From contig NZ_JZKH01000002.1 of NCBI RefSeq assembly GCF_000961885.1, positions 124,001 to 188,000 of the forward strand: a stretch of 64,000 nt of DNA. The letters run 5' to 3'. The translations under genes were made by a program, and so were the position numbers. Under the pieces are notes generated by a model. The model was not told where the DNA came from and did no database searches. It saw only the letters and a program-made list of their open reading frames with translations. This DNA comes from Streptomyces rubellomurinus. GTDB taxonomy: Bacteria > Actinomycetota > Actinomycetes > Streptomycetales > Streptomycetaceae. Below are positions 42,856 through 53,022 of the stretch, one piece after another (positions within the stretch are counted from its first letter, which is position 1; every line of letters begins with the position of its first letter).

Positions 42856-44075
42856 GCGCCTCCGCCCAGCCGGTCGCGCTGATCCTGATCCCCGCGGCGG
42901 CCGTGGCCGCACCGCTGCTCGCCGACCGGCTGCTGCGGTGGATCGCCGTGCCGACCGTCGTGTTCGAGATCGTGCTCGGCGTCCTGATCGGCCCGGACGT
43001 GCTGAACTGGGCCCGCGTCGACCCCCTGATCGACGCGCTCTCCCAGTTCGGCCTGGCCATGCTGATGTTCCTGGCCGGGTACGAGATCGACTTCGCCAAG
43101 CTGCGCGGCGGCCCGCTGAAGCGGGCGGGCGCCGCGTGGCTGGTCTCGCTGGCGGTCGCCCTCGGCGCGGGCGCGCTGCTCAACCGGGACCCGCTGGGCG
43201 GCGCCTTCGCCGGGCTCGCGCTCACCACCACCGCCCTCGGCACGATCCTGCCGATCCTCCGCGACTCCGGCGAACTGCCCACCCCCTTCGGCTCGTTGGT
43301 GATGGCCACCGGCGCGGTCGGCGAGTTCGGGCCGATCATCGCGATCGCCGTGCTGCTCAGCGGCAACTCCCCCGCCCGGACGGCCGTCATCCTCGGCGCC
43401 TTCGCCGTGATCACCGCCCTCGCCCTGCTCGGTGCCCGCCGGCCGCGCCCGGCCTGGGCGACCGGGCTGATCGAGCGCACGCTCCGCACGTCCGGCCAGT
43501 TCGCGATCCGGGCGGTGATCCTGGTGCTCGCCGCGATGGTCGCCGCCGCGCTCTGGCTCGACCTCGACATGCTGCTCGGCGCCTTCACCGCCGGGATCGT
43601 CTCCCGGCTGCTGCTCTCGGGCATCCGGCAGGCCGAGGAGGACGTGATCGAGGCCAAGCTGGAGAGCATCGGCTTCGGCTTCCTGGTGCCGGTCTTCTTC
43701 GTGGTCAGCGGGATGAACTTCGACCTGGACGCGCTGCTCGACGACCCGGGCACGCTGCTGCTCGTCCCGGTGTTCCTGGTCCTGCTGCTCGCCGTGCGCG
43801 GCGGACCGGCCGCGCTGCTCGCCCCGGCCGGGCTGGGGCGGCGGGACCGCGCGGCGCTCGGGCTGTACGGGGCGACGGCGCTGCCGCTGGTCGTGGTGAT
43901 CACCACCATCGAGGTGGACGACGGGCACATGCCGTCCTCCACCGCGGCGGCGCTGGTCGGCGCCGGGATGCTGTCGGTGCTGGCGTTCCCGCTGGCGGCG
44001 CAGCGGGTGCGCGGCGCCGTCCGGGCGGTGGCGCCGGAGGAGGGGCAGCCGAGGGTGCGGGCCGAGAGCTGGTGA
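42852..44075 (+). CDS. Cation:proton antiporter (CPA2/KefB-like membrane domain)
   Basis: 407 residues with about 11-12 membrane helices. Family features: VPTVVFEIVLGVLIGP, FLAGYEIDF, GLALTTTALGTILPIL and FFVVSGMNFDLDAL. It has no C-terminal RCK/TrkA-N domain, so it is the membrane unit alone. The transported ion (Na+, K+ or H+) cannot be read. The GTG at 42852 is chosen because helix I begins right there and the leader ORF stop overlaps it; a longer in-frame reading upstream would translate the 9-bp repeats as Asp/Arg/Ser repeats without a ribosome binding site. Confidence 0.85.
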   Translation: MSASAQPVALILIPAAAVAAPLLADRLLRWIAVPTVVFEIVLGVLIGPDVLNWARVDPLIDALSQFGLAMLMFLAGYEIDFAKLRGGPLKRAGAAWLVSLAVALGAGALLNRDPLGGAFAGLALTTTALGTILPILRDSGELPTPFGSLVMATGAVGEFGPIIAIAVLLSGNSPARTAVILGAFAVITALALLGARRPRPAWATGLIERTLRTSGQFAIRAVILVLAAMVAAALWLDLDMLLGAFTAGIVSRLLLSGIRQAEEDVIEAKLESIGFGFLVPVFFVVSGMNFDLDALLDDPGTLLLVPVFLVLLLAVRGGPAALLAPAGLGRRDRAALGLYGATALPLVVVITTIEVDDGHMPSSTAAALVGAGMLSVLAFPLAAQRVRGAVRAVAPEEGQPRVRAESW

Positions 44076-44118
44076 TCCCGCTGTCGGCCCGGACCGTCGT
44101 GCCCGCTCGGATGCCGGC

Positions 44119-45990
44119 TCAGATCACCCCCGCCTGGCGGGCCGTCTCCTCGAAGGCGCGGGCCACCGGGCTGCCGCGGTAGGGGGTGAGGCGGCGGTGG
44201 AAGTCCCGGACGTACTCCAGCGAGCGCGCCGAGCGCATCTCCCCGGCCGCCCGCAGCGCGTCGGTGGCCATGGTGCAGGCCTCGTCGAGGTCGCCCATGC
44301 CGAGCCGGGCGGTGGCGAGCACCAGCCGGCAGAAGATCCGGCTGCGGGCGTAGGCGGGCGAGCGGAGCCGCAGCGACTTCTCGGCGTGTTGCGCGGAGGT
44401 GCGCCACTGCTGCAGGTCGCGGTAGCAGTGGGCGAACTCGTCGGAGAGCTGGGCCTCGTCGAAGTAGCGAGCCCACGCGGGCAGTTCGTCTCCCGTCCGG
44501 GCGGCGGCGAGGGAGCGCTCGGCGCGCACCAGGGCCGTCGTGCAGGAGCGGACGTCGCCCAGCAGGCCGTGCCCGCGCGCCTCGGCGGCGTGCATCAGCG
44601 CCTGGACGGTGGCCGGGACGGCGGTGCCCACGCCCTGCTGGGCGACCCGGGCGAGCTGGACGGCCTCCCGGCCGTGGCCGAGGTGGACGGCCTGCTGGCT
44701 CATCGTCACCAGGACGTAGCCGCCGAGCGCGCGGTCCCCCGCGGCCTGGGACAGGCGCAGCGCCTGGACGAAGTAGCGCTGGGCGAGGCCGTGCGCGGCG
44801 ATGTCGAAGGACGTCCAGCCGGCCAGCCGGGTGAGGTCGGCGACCGCGCCGAACAGCGCCCGGCCGATCTGCTCGCCGTAGCGGCCGCGCAGCATCGGCT
44901 CGGCCTCGCTCTCCAGGTAGCGCACCAGCGCCTGGCGGGCGTGGCCGCCGCCGTAGGCGTGGTCGAGCGCGCGGAAGAGGTCGCCGACCGCGCGGATGGC
45001 GGCGATGTCGCCGCGGCCGACCCGCAGGGTGGGGCGGGCCTCGCGGGCCGGGTCGGAGTACGGCGGTTCGACGGCCGCGGGCGGGCGGCGGCTCTGGGTG
45101 GGGACGCGGCCGATGACGGCGGCGGTGCCGGTCACGGTGGGCGGCGGGGCGGCGGCGCCCGGGGTGTGGATGCGCGCCGGGCCCGTGGCCGGCCCGGCGG
45201 GGGCGCCGCCGCCCGGCTGGGCGCCGGACGGCGGGCCGGGTGCGGCGTCCGGGCGGGCCAGCGTGGAGCCGTCCCGGGCGACCCGCTCGTCGGTGCGGCC
45301 GATCAGCCAGTCCCGGCTGGGGACGACCAGGCCGGCCGGGGTGAAGGCGATCCGGCGCAGCTCGGACTGCGGGCCGTTGTCCTTGCGCCACATGCTCGCG
45401 ACGATGTCCACCGCCTCCTGCGGCGTCTCGGCGAACTCCAGGCCGGCGTAGACCGGGGCGCAGGCGTCCAGGCCGAGGTCCTGGGCGGTCAGGCGGCGGC
45501 CGAGGCGGCGGGTGAACACCTCGGCGATCAGCGCCGGGGTGGCGCCGCGCGGCTGCTGGCCGCGCAGCCAGCGGGTGACCGAGGTCTTGTCGTAGCGCAG
45601 GTCGAGGCCGTGCTCCAGGCCGAGCTGGTCGACCCGGCGGGCGAGGCCGGCGTGCGAGAAGCCCGCCTCCTCGATCAGCGCGGCCAGCTGGCCGTTCTGC
45701 GGGGCGGGGCCGGAGTGCGTCTTCGCGGCGGCGGGGGCCGGCGCCGCGGCGGGCGCGTGCCGGTCGTCGGGGGTGGCCTGTACGGGCAGCCGCAGCTCGT
45801 CCGCGGCGCCGACCTCGGCGGTCCGCGGGTCGGCGGTCCGCGGGTCGGCGGCGAGGACGTCGGTGGTCAGGGCGTCGGCGGTCAGGGCGTCGGGGGCGTC
45901 CGGAAGGGCCCGGCCGACCGGACCTCGGTGCTGGCCGAGCGGGTCGAGCGGTCCGTACGCCGGGCGGTCGGTAGCAGGCCGTTGGGGCAT
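44119..45990 (-). CDS. HTH regulator with C-terminal TPR-like helical repeats
   Basis: 623 residues. The N-terminal ~90 residues are low complexity with short TADxxT repeats. A helix-turn-helix-like region follows (~97-160: LAALIEEAGFSHAGLARRV, TSVTRWLRGQQPRG). After a Pro/Gly-rich linker the C-terminal ~300 residues are paired helices of TPR type (EAVQLARVAQQGVG, AQHAEKSLRLRSPAYARS, DEACTMATDALRAAGEM). This layout is common among streptomycete development or antibiotic regulators such as the NsdA group; I cannot assign a specific one. ATG 45990; the nearest AGAGG is 13 bases away. Confidence 0.78.
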   Translation of the reverse strand: MPQRPATDRPAYGPLDPLGQHRGPVGRALPDAPDALTADALTTDVLAADPRTADPRTAEVGAADELRLPVQATPDDRHAPAAAPAPAAAKTHSGPAPQNGQLAALIEEAGFSHAGLARRVDQLGLEHGLDLRYDKTSVTRWLRGQQPRGATPALIAEVFTRRLGRRLTAQDLGLDACAPVYAGLEFAETPQEAVDIVASMWRKDNGPQSELRRIAFTPAGLVVPSRDWLIGRTDERVARDGSTLARPDAAPGPPSGAQPGGGAPAGPATGPARIHTPGAAAPPPTVTGTAAVIGRVPTQSRRPPAAVEPPYSDPAREARPTLRVGRGDIAAIRAVGDLFRALDHAYGGGHARQALVRYLESEAEPMLRGRYGEQIGRALFGAVADLTRLAGWTSFDIAAHGLAQRYFVQALRLSQAAGDRALGGYVLVTMSQQAVHLGHGREAVQLARVAQQGVGTAVPATVQALMHAAEARGHGLLGDVRSCTTALVRAERSLAAARTGDELPAWARYFDEAQLSDEFAHCYRDLQQWRTSAQHAEKSLRLRSPAYARSRIFCRLVLATARLGMGDLDEACTMATDALRAAGEMRSARSLEYVRDFHRRLTPYRGSPVARAFEETARQAGVI

Positions 45991-46311
45991 GATCAGTCAA
46001 CACCTCTCGGACGTCGCACCGGGCTTCACCAGCACTTCGGCGGGCCGGGGCGGCGCCCCCTGTCGGGAATCGGCGTGAATGTAGCGAGCATTCGGGCGCT
46101 ATGGGCGGATCTGACCGAGCAATCCTCCGAACGGGTGAAGCAACCGCGCCCATCGTGGTGAAGCCAGGTCAGGAGGGGTTTGGCCGTCCGGGGGCGAACC
46201 GTCCACCGGGCTCCCCACGACCCGCATGGCGTCCGCCGCCACAGCCCGCCGGACCGCTGTGGCGGCCCGCCACATGGGAGCCGGGCCGCCGGATTCCTAC
46301 CGTTCACCACC
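45991..46311. other. Divergent promoter region between HTH regulator and hydroxybutyrate dehydrogenase
   Basis: About 320 bases. An inverted repeat GAATG-N7-CATTC (46077-46093) may be an operator for the HTH regulator. Near the right end GGATTCCTACC (46291-46301) forms part of a promoter element shared with the MHS transporter; its TACCGT lies 8 bases before the ATG at 46312. Confidence 0.45.
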
Positions 46312-47073
46312 ATGGACACCACTACAGCCCGCCCGCTCGACGGCCGTACGGCCCTGGTCACCGGCGCCGCCTCGGGCATCGGCCGGGCCTGCGCCGAGGC
46401 CCTCGCCGGGGCCGGCGCCCGGGTCTACGTCGTCGACCTCGCGGCCGACCCGGCCCGGGACGTCGCCGAGCGGATCGGCGGGCACGCGATCGTCGCCGAC
46501 CTCGCCGACCCGGCCGCCGTGGACGCCCTGCCGGACGACGCCGACATCGTCGTCAACAACGCGGGCCTGCAACACGTCGCGCCCGTGCACGAGTTCCCGC
46601 CCGAACGCTTCGCCCTGATCCAACGCGTCATGGTGGAGGCCCCGTTCCGCATCCTGCGCCGCACCCTGCCCCGCATGTACGAGCGGGGGTGGGGCCGCGT
46701 CGTCAACATCTCCTCGGTGCACGGCCTGCGCGCCAGCGCGTTCAAGTCCGCCTACGTGACGGCGAAGCACGCCCTGGAGGGCCTCAGCAAGACCGTCGCC
46801 CTGGAGGCCGCCCCGCACGGCGTCACCAGCAACTGCATCAACCCCGGCTACGTCCGCACCCCGCTGGTCGAGAACCAGATCGCCGCCCAGGCCCTCGCCC
46901 ACGGCATCCCCGAGGGCGAGGTGGTGGACCGGATCCTGCTCGACCGCACCGCCCTCAAGCGCCTTATCGACCCCTCCGAGGTCGCCGCCCTCGCCCTCCA
47001 CCTCTGCTCCCCCGCCGCCGCCTCCCTCACCGGCGCCAGCCTCGTCCTCGACGGCGGCTGGACGGCCGGCTGA
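46312..47073 (+). CDS. bdhA: 3-Hydroxybutyrate dehydrogenase (SDR family)
   Basis: 253 residues, classical short-chain dehydrogenase. Cofactor motif VTGAASGIGRA, NNAGLQHVAPVHEFPPE, catalytic serine in NISSVHGLRAS and Tyr-x3-Lys in SAYVTAKHALEG; AGLQHV and the C-terminal VLDGGWTA fit D-3-hydroxybutyrate dehydrogenases. It would oxidise D-3-hydroxybutyrate to acetoacetate with NAD. No Shine-Dalgarno sequence; a -10-like TACCGT just upstream suggests a leaderless mRNA. The MHS transporter and PucR regulator downstream probably belong to the same catabolic unit. Confidence 0.88.
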   Translation: MDTTTARPLDGRTALVTGAASGIGRACAEALAGAGARVYVVDLAADPARDVAERIGGHAIVADLADPAAVDALPDDADIVVNNAGLQHVAPVHEFPPERFALIQRVMVEAPFRILRRTLPRMYERGWGRVVNISSVHGLRASAFKSAYVTAKHALEGLSKTVALEAAPHGVTSNCINPGYVRTPLVENQIAAQALAHGIPEGEVVDRILLDRTALKRLIDPSEVAALALHLCSPAAASLTGASLVLDGGWTAG

Positions 47074-47113
47074 CGCCTCGCGCCCTTCGACTTCCGGCAC
47101 CAAGCACCGCTCA

Positions 47114-47144
47114 GCCCGCGCCCCGGCCGTACGGGGGCGCGGGC
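47114..47144 (+). terminator. Hairpin after bdhA
   Basis: GCCCGCGCCCC pairs with GGGGCGCGGGC over a 9-base loop, 40 bases after the stop. No T-run. Confidence 0.6.
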
Positions 47145-47255
47145 CGTCTGCGCGGGCCCCCTCAGCGGGCCGATCAACGGACCGGGACGGGCAGGGACTG
47201 ACGGGAGGTTATGGGGAGTCCCGGCACATCAACCCCATGGACTGTGTGGGTCGGA

Positions 47256-47288
47256 CACATAGGCCCGGGAGCGTGGGATTCCTACCTT
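47256..47288 (+). promoter_or_regulatory. Candidate promoter/operator of the MHS transporter, shared with bdhA
   Basis: CACAT, GGGAGC and GGATTCCTACC occur here in the same order as upstream of bdhA (46272-46303). TACCTT would be the -10 box, giving a start point about 43 bases before the ATG at 47337. The match suggests common control. Confidence 0.5.
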
Positions 47289-47336
47289 GTGGCGACGTCG
47301 TCTCCCCTGGAATCCCCCGGAACGGATGTGGTGGGC

Positions 47337-48710
47337 ATGAGCGCCCCTGGTAACGGTGCTGCCGCGCGCGGGTCACTCCCGCGGGTGGCGGCCGCGAGTC
47401 TGATCGGGACCACCATCGAGTGGTACGACTACTTCCTCTACGGGACGGCCGCGGCGCTGGTCTTCGGGAAGGTGTTCTTCCCGGCGAGTGACCCGCTGAC
47501 CGGGACGCTGCTGTCCTTTCTCACCTATGCGATCGGGTTCGCGGCGCGCCCGCTCGGGGCGCTGGTGTTCGGGCACTTCGGGGACCGGGTGGGGCGGAAG
47601 AAGCTGCTGGTGGTGAGCCTGCTGCTGATGGGCGGGTCGACCACCGCGATCGGGCTGCTGCCGACGTACGGGGCGGTCGGCGTCACGGCGCCGGTGCTGC
47701 TGACGGCGCTGCGGCTGGTGCAGGGGTTCGCGCTCGGCGGCGAGTGGGGCGGCGCGGTGCTGCTGGTGTCGGAGCACGGGGACCAGCGGCGGCGGGGGTT
47801 CTGGGCGTCCTGGCCGCAGGGCGGGGCGCCGGCCGGCAACCTGCTGGCGGCGGGCGTGCTGTCGCTGCTGACGGGAGCGCTCTCGGACGACGCGTTCCTG
47901 GCCTGGGGCTGGCGGGTGCCGTTCCTGCTCTCGGCGGTGCTGGTCGCGGTCGGGCTGTGGATCCGGCTGGCGGTGGACGAATCCCCACTGTTCCAGCAGG
48001 CGTTGGCGGCGCAGGAGGAGAAGAAGGCGGAGCAGGCCGCGGTCGAGCAGCCGCCGCTGGTCGCGGTGCTGCGGCACCACTGGCGCGAGGTGCTGGTGGC
48101 GATGGGCGCGCGGATGGCGGAGAACATCTCGTACTACGTGATGACGACCTTCGTGCTCGCGTACGCCGTCAACCACGCGCACTTCGGCAAGCAGAGCGCG
48201 CTGAACGCCGTCCTGATCGCCTCCGCGATCCAGTTCGCGCTGATCCCGCTGTTCGGCGCGCTCTCGGACCGGGTCGGGCGCAAGCCGGTGTACCTGGTCG
48301 GCGCGGTCGGGGTCGGGGTGTGGGCGTTCGTGTTCTTCGGACTGGTGGACACCCGCTCCTTCAGCCAGCTGGTCGTCGCGGTGACCATCGGCCTGGTGTT
48401 CCACAGCGCGATGTACGCGCCCCAGGCCGCCTTCTTCTCCGAGATGTTCGCGACCCGGATGCGGTACTCGGGCGCGTCGATCGGCGCCCAGTTCGCCTCG
48501 GTGGCGGCCGGCGCGCCGGCGCCGCTGATCGCGACCGCGCTGCTCAAGGACTACGACAGCGCCACGCCCATCTCGGTCTACGTGGCGATCGCGGCGGCGA
48601 TCACCGTGCTGGCCGTGCTCTGCGGCCGGGAGACCAGGGGGCGGGACCTCGCGGAGGTCGAGGAGCGTTCCGCGGACGGGGAGCGGGCCGAACGGGCCAC
48701 CGTGGCCTGA
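47337..48710 (+). CDS. MHS-family MFS transporter (metabolite:H+ symporter)
   Basis: 457 residues with 12 membrane helices. The MHS signature is clear: ASLIGTTIEWYDYFLYGTAAA, FGHFGDRVGRKK between helices 2 and 3, RLVQGFALGGEWGGAVLLV, and SDRVGRKPVY in the second half. Likely imports a carboxylate such as 3-hydroxybutyrate given the neighbouring dehydrogenase (inference). I placed the start at ATG 47337, with a weak GGAACGGA upstream; in-frame GTGs at 47328/47331 and further up are possible. Confidence 0.9.
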   Translation: MSAPGNGAAARGSLPRVAAASLIGTTIEWYDYFLYGTAAALVFGKVFFPASDPLTGTLLSFLTYAIGFAARPLGALVFGHFGDRVGRKKLLVVSLLLMGGSTTAIGLLPTYGAVGVTAPVLLTALRLVQGFALGGEWGGAVLLVSEHGDQRRRGFWASWPQGGAPAGNLLAAGVLSLLTGALSDDAFLAWGWRVPFLLSAVLVAVGLWIRLAVDESPLFQQALAAQEEKKAEQAAVEQPPLVAVLRHHWREVLVAMGARMAENISYYVMTTFVLAYAVNHAHFGKQSALNAVLIASAIQFALIPLFGALSDRVGRKPVYLVGAVGVGVWAFVFFGLVDTRSFSQLVVAVTIGLVFHSAMYAPQAAFFSEMFATRMRYSGASIGAQFASVAAGAPAPLIATALLKDYDSATPISVYVAIAAAITVLAVLCGRETRGRDLAEVEERSADGERAERATVA

Positions 48711-48770
48711 GGGTTGAGGACCGGGGGTGGAGGGTTGAGGGTTGCGGGTGGAGCGCTGAGGGTTACGGAG
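48708..48770 (+). repeat. Degenerate GGGTTGAGG-type repeats
   Basis: Between the MHS stop and the PucR gene, GAGGGTTGAGG, GAGGGTTGAGGGTTGCGGG and TGAGGGTTACGG follow each other. The run is purine/G+T-rich on one strand, unlike the surrounding DNA. Confidence 0.6.
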
Positions 48771-48823
48771 TGAGCCGCTACCATCGCGAGTTCGCGGACC
48801 CGATGCCGATTGGCGGCCCCACC

Positions 48824-50851
48824 ATGGACCACCCCGACGAGATCGCCGCACCCGCGCTGCGGCGGCTGCTCGACCTGCTCGCCTCCGGCGCCGCCACCGA
48901 GGACTTCGCCGAGGTACCGGCCGACGCCCGCCGCCGCGGCGCGTCGGCCGCCGTCCTCGCCGAGCTCGACCACGCCACCTGGCAGGCCCTGCGGGTGCAC
49001 CGGACCCTGCGCCAACACCGGCGCCGCGAAGCCGAGTTGACGGCACTGTTCGACACCGCCGGGGACCTCGCCGCGTCCCGCGACCTGGACACCGTGCTGC
49101 AGGCGATCGTCCGCCGGGCCCGGATGCTGCTCGGCACCGACACCGCCTACCTGACCCTGCCGGACGAGACCGCCGGCGACACCTACATGCGGGTCACCGA
49201 CGGCTCGGTCTCCGTCCTCTTCCAGACCCTGCGGCTCAGCCTCGGCGACGGCCTGGGCGGCCTGGTCGCGCAGACCGCCCGCCCGTACGCCACCCCCGAC
49301 TACCGCACCGACGAACGCTTCCACCACACCGGCACCATCGACGCGGGCGTCCTCGACGAGGGCCTGGTGGCGATCATCGGGGTGCCGCTGCTGCTCGGCG
49401 GCCAGGTCATCGGCGTGCTGTTCGCCGCCGACCGCTCGCCGCGCGCCTTCTCCCCCGACGAGGTCGCGCTGCTCTGCACCCTCGCCGCACACGCCGCGAT
49501 CGCCCTCGACACCGCCAAGTCGCTGGCCGACACCCGGGCCGCGCTCGACGAGCTGAACGCCGCCAACGAGCTGGTCCGGGCCCACTCCGCCGCCGTCCAG
49601 CGCGCCGAGCGGGCGCACGACCGGCTCACCGACCTGGTGCTGCGCGGCGCCGCGGTGTCCGACGTCGCCGCCGCCGTCGCCCACCTGCTGGGCGGGGAGA
49701 TCGCCGTCCTGGACGCCGAGGGCGAGCCGCTCGCCGGACGGCCCGCGCCCGTCGACGAGTTGGCCCCGGCCGTCGCCGCCTCCCGGGCCGAGGGACGGTC
49801 GGTGCGGCACGGCGATCGGTGGATCTGCGCGGTGCTGGCCGGGCAGGACGCGCTGGGCACCTTGGTGCTGACCGGCCGACCGGACCTCGACGACCCGGAC
49901 CGGCGGCTGTTCGAGCGGGCCAGCGTGGTCACCGCACTGCTGTTGCTGCTGCGCCGCTCGGTCGCCGAGACCGAGAACCGGATCCGCGGCGAACTCCTCA
50001 CCGACCTGCTCACCGCCCCCGAACGCGACCCGGCCGGGCTCACCGCGCGCGGCCGCCGGCTCGGCGTGGACCTCGCCGGGGCGCACCTGGTGCTGGTCGC
50101 CGAGCCTGCGGGCAGCGGGGCGGGCGGTGGTGATGCAGGCGGCGGCAGCGCTGGTGACCGGGAACGGCTGGCGGGCGCGGCCCGGCGGTACCTGTTCGGC
50201 TCCCGGGGCGTCAGCGCCGAGCACGGCGAGGCGGTGGTGCTGCTCGTGCCGCTGGAGCCTGGCCCGGCCCCCGCCGCGCCCGGCGCCGTGCCGGGTGCCG
50301 TGCCCGGCGCGGTCCCGGGAGCCGCACCCGATGCCGCGCTCGGCGCCGCCGTGCTCGACGCCGCCGAGCAGACCGCCCGGCAGGCCGCCGAACGGCTGGC
50401 CCGGCTGGCCGGCTTCCCGGTCACCGTGGGCGCCGGCCGCCCCGCCGCCGGACCGCCCGCCCTCGCCGCCGCGCACGCCGAGGGCCTGCGCTGCCTCCGG
50501 GCCCTGCGGGTGCTCGGCCGCGCCGGCCAGGGCGCCTCGGCCGGCGCGCTCGGCTTCCTCGGCGTGCTCCTCGGCGACGGCCACGACGTGGACGGCTTCG
50601 TCGGCGCGACGCTCGGCCCGCTGCTCGCCTACGACGCCCGGCGCGGCACCGAGCTGGTCCGCACCCTGCGCGCCTACTTCGACTGCGGCGGCAGCCTCAC
50701 CCGGGCCAAGGACGAGCTGCACGTCCACGTGAACACCGTCGTCCAGCGGCTGGACCGGGTGGAGGCCCTGCTCGGCCGGGACTGGAACCTGCCGGAACGC
50801 GCGCTCGAACTGCAGTTGGCGCTGCGGCTGCGGCTGCTGTCGGGCGACTGA
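48824..50851 (+). CDS. PucR-type transcriptional regulator with GAF domain
   Basis: 675 residues. A GAF sensor domain (~75-235: [51 protein letters not shown] split across two strands), a short coiled coil, a PucR central region and a C-terminal HTH_30 helix-turn-helix ([38 protein letters not shown]). A low-complexity insertion with PGAV repeats sits at ~480-500. It probably senses a metabolite and activates bdhA and the MHS gene (inference from position). ATG 48824 chosen; in-frame ATG 48803 is possible; neither has a good ribosome binding site. Confidence 0.87.
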   Translation: MDHPDEIAAPALRRLLDLLASGAATEDFAEVPADARRRGASAAVLAELDHATWQALRVHRTLRQHRRREAELTALFDTAGDLAASRDLDTVLQAIVRRARMLLGTDTAYLTLPDETAGDTYMRVTDGSVSVLFQTLRLSLGDGLGGLVAQTARPYATPDYRTDERFHHTGTIDAGVLDEGLVAIIGVPLLLGGQVIGVLFAADRSPRAFSPDEVALLCTLAAHAAIALDTAKSLADTRAALDELNAANELVRAHSAAVQRAERAHDRLTDLVLRGAAVSDVAAAVAHLLGGEIAVLDAEGEPLAGRPAPVDELAPAVAASRAEGRSVRHGDRWICAVLAGQDALGTLVLTGRPDLDDPDRRLFERASVVTALLLLLRRSVAETENRIRGELLTDLLTAPERDPAGLTARGRRLGVDLAGAHLVLVAEPAGSGAGGGDAGGGSAGDRERLAGAARRYLFGSRGVSAEHGEAVVLLVPLEPGPAPAAPGAVPGAVPGAVPGAAPDAALGAAVLDAAEQTARQAAERLARLAGFPVTVGAGRPAAGPPALAAAHAEGLRCLRALRVLGRAGQGASAGALGFLGVLLGDGHDVDGFVGATLGPLLAYDARRGTELVRTLRAYFDCGGSLTRAKDELHVHVNTVVQRLDRVEALLGRDWNLPERALELQLALRLRLLSGD

Positions 50852-50919
50852 ACGACTTGTACGACCGGGGGCGTACAGTGGCGAGGTTGGTCTCGAACGC
50901 CCGGCAAGGAGCGGCAACG

Positions 50920-51717
50920 GTGAGCCAGAACGTGCAATTCGTGCGATGGGGCATAGGCGAGCACACCGTCCCCTACGAGGAGGCGTGGGCGGAGCAGCAG
51001 CGGCTGCACGCCCTGCGGGTCGCGGACGAGATCCCCGACACCGTGCTGCTGCTGGAGCACCAGCCCGTCTACACGATGGGCAAGCGCACCAACCCCGCCG
51101 ACCTGCCGCTGGACGGCACCCCGGTGGTGCAGGTCAACCGGGGCGGCGAGATCACCTGGCACGGCCCCGGCCAGCTGGTCGGCTACCCGATCGTCAAGCT
51201 GCCCGACCCGATCGACGTGATCGCCTACGTCCGCCGGCTGGAGGAGGCGCTGATCCGCTCGGTCGCCGAGTTCGGCATCGAGACCACCCGGGTCGAGGGC
51301 CGCAGCGGCGTCTGGGTGCTGGGCGAGACCATCCCGGACGCCGTGGTGGACCCGGCGCAGGTGGTGGACATCGGCAAGCTCACCCTCCGGCTGGGCCTGC
51401 CCCTGGGCATCGACCCGCGGTTGGCCGGCCCCGAGTACGCGCCCTCCAACGCCGGGCAGCGCGGCGACGACCGCAAGCTCGCCGCGATCGGCGTGCGGGT
51501 CGCCCGCGGGGTGACCATGCACGGCTTCTCGCTCAACTGCGCCCCGGACATGACCGGCTTCGACAAGATCGTGCCGTGCGGCATCCGGGACGCGGGGGTC
51601 GCCTCGATCGCCGGTGAGCTGGGGCGCGACTTCGCGGTCGGCGACGCGCTGCCGGCCGTCGAGCGGCACCTGGCGGACGTCCTCGCCGAGCTGCCCGAGC
51701 CGGCGCTCAGCCGCTGA
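50920..51717 (+). CDS. lipB: Octanoyl-[acyl carrier protein] transferase
   Basis: 265 residues. LipB moves octanoate from ACP to lipoyl domains. The signature [19 protein letters not shown], the catalytic lysine in [12 protein letters not shown] and the catalytic cysteine in IVPCGIRD are present. GTG 50920 with CAAGGAG about 7 bases upstream. lipA follows 187 bases downstream. The products modify E2 proteins such as SucB encoded at 35.7 kb. Confidence 0.97.
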   Translation: MSQNVQFVRWGIGEHTVPYEEAWAEQQRLHALRVADEIPDTVLLLEHQPVYTMGKRTNPADLPLDGTPVVQVNRGGEITWHGPGQLVGYPIVKLPDPIDVIAYVRRLEEALIRSVAEFGIETTRVEGRSGVWVLGETIPDAVVDPAQVVDIGKLTLRLGLPLGIDPRLAGPEYAPSNAGQRGDDRKLAAIGVRVARGVTMHGFSLNCAPDMTGFDKIVPCGIRDAGVASIAGELGRDFAVGDALPAVERHLADVLAELPEPALSR

Positions 51718-51904
51718 GTCCGGCACCGGATCCGCCACGAATCCGCTGCGGAATCCCCTGCCGAATCGCTACTGATCCCCTGCCACTGGGAATCTACCGG
51801 CCGGTAGCCGTGTTGCCCTGCGATTGCGGGGCGGCAGGCCCGGCGAAGGCCGTACAACCACAGGCGTACCCTGGGGGTACCCCGTCTAGTTCTAGGAGTC
51901 GCAC

Positions 51905-52858
51905 GTGTCCGCTGTCGCGCCCGACGGCAGGAAGCTGCTCCGCCTGGAGGTCCGCAACAGCGAGACCCCCATCGAGCGGAAGCCCGAGTGGATCAAGACC
52001 CGCGCGAAGATGGGCCCGGAGTACAACGCCCTCCAGTCGCTGGTGAAGAAGGAGGGGCTGCACACGGTCTGCCAGGAGGCCGGCTGCCCCAACATCTTCG
52101 AGTGCTGGGAGGACCGCGAGGCGACCTTCCTCATCGGCGGTGACCAGTGCACCCGCCGTTGCGACTTCTGCCAGATCGACACCGGCAAGCCCGCCGAGTT
52201 CGACCGCGACGAGCCGCGCCGGGTCGCCGAGTCCATCGTCACCATGGACCTCAACTACGCCACCATCACCGGCGTCGCCCGCGACGACCTGGAGGACGGC
52301 GGCGCCTGGCTGTACGCCGAGACCGTCCGCCAGGTGCACGCGATGACCGCCGAGCGCGCGGGCGGCCGCACCGGCGTCGAGCTGCTGATCCCCGACTTCA
52401 ACGCGGTGCCCGAGCAGCTGGCCGAGGTCTTCTCGTCCCGCCCCGAGGTGCTGGCGCACAACGTCGAGACCGTGCCGCGGATCTTCAAGCGGATCCGGCC
52501 GGCGTTCCGCTACGAGCGCTCGCTGGACGTCATCACCCAGGCCCGCGCGGCCGGGCTGGTGACCAAGTCCAACCTGATCCTGGGCATGGGCGAGACCCGC
52601 GAGGAGGTCAGCCAGGCGCTGGCCGACCTGGTCGGCGCCGGCTGCGAGCTGATCACCATCACCCAGTACCTGCGGCCCTCGCTGCGCCACCACCCGGTCG
52701 AGCGCTGGGTGAAGCCGCACGAGTTCGTCGAGCTGCAGCAGGAGGCCGAGGAGCTGGGCTTCGCCGGCGTCATGTCGGGCCCGCTGGTGCGCTCCTCGTA
52801 CCGCGCCGGCCGGCTGTACCGGCAGGCGCTGGAGCGGCGCGCGCAGGCGGCGGTCTGA
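51905..52858 (+). CDS. lipA: Lipoyl synthase (radical SAM)
   Basis: 317 residues. The auxiliary cluster motif [13 protein letters not shown] and the radical-SAM motif CTRRCDFC are both present, with [10 protein letters not shown] between and the C-terminal cluster-ligand serine in VRSSYRAG. It inserts two sulfurs into octanoyl groups. GTG 51905 with TAGGAG 6 bases upstream. Needs Fe-S assembly (erpA, desulfurase) encoded elsewhere in the window. Confidence 0.98.
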   Translation: MSAVAPDGRKLLRLEVRNSETPIERKPEWIKTRAKMGPEYNALQSLVKKEGLHTVCQEAGCPNIFECWEDREATFLIGGDQCTRRCDFCQIDTGKPAEFDRDEPRRVAESIVTMDLNYATITGVARDDLEDGGAWLYAETVRQVHAMTAERAGGRTGVELLIPDFNAVPEQLAEVFSSRPEVLAHNVETVPRIFKRIRPAFRYERSLDVITQARAAGLVTKSNLILGMGETREEVSQALADLVGAGCELITITQYLRPSLRHHPVERWVKPHEFVELQQEAEELGFAGVMSGPLVRSSYRAGRLYRQALERRAQAAV

Positions 52859-52882
52859 CCGTCCGCGTCGGTTTCGAGCCAT

Positions 52883-52912
52883 GGAAGGGCGGAGCTCCGG
52901 CTCCGCCCTTCC
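52883..52912 (+). terminator. Terminator of lipA
   Basis: GGAAGGGCGGAGC, loop TCCG, GCTCCGCCCTTCC; 25 bases after the lipA stop. Confidence 0.85.
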
Positions 52913-53022
52913 GGCGTTCACCGTGCTTTGACCGGCGGGTCACGGACTGGTAACACGGGGTGGGGACGATGGACGCTCGGCGAGCGTTCGATTCTTCTCA
53001 GCCACGAGAGGAGCTGTTCGGC

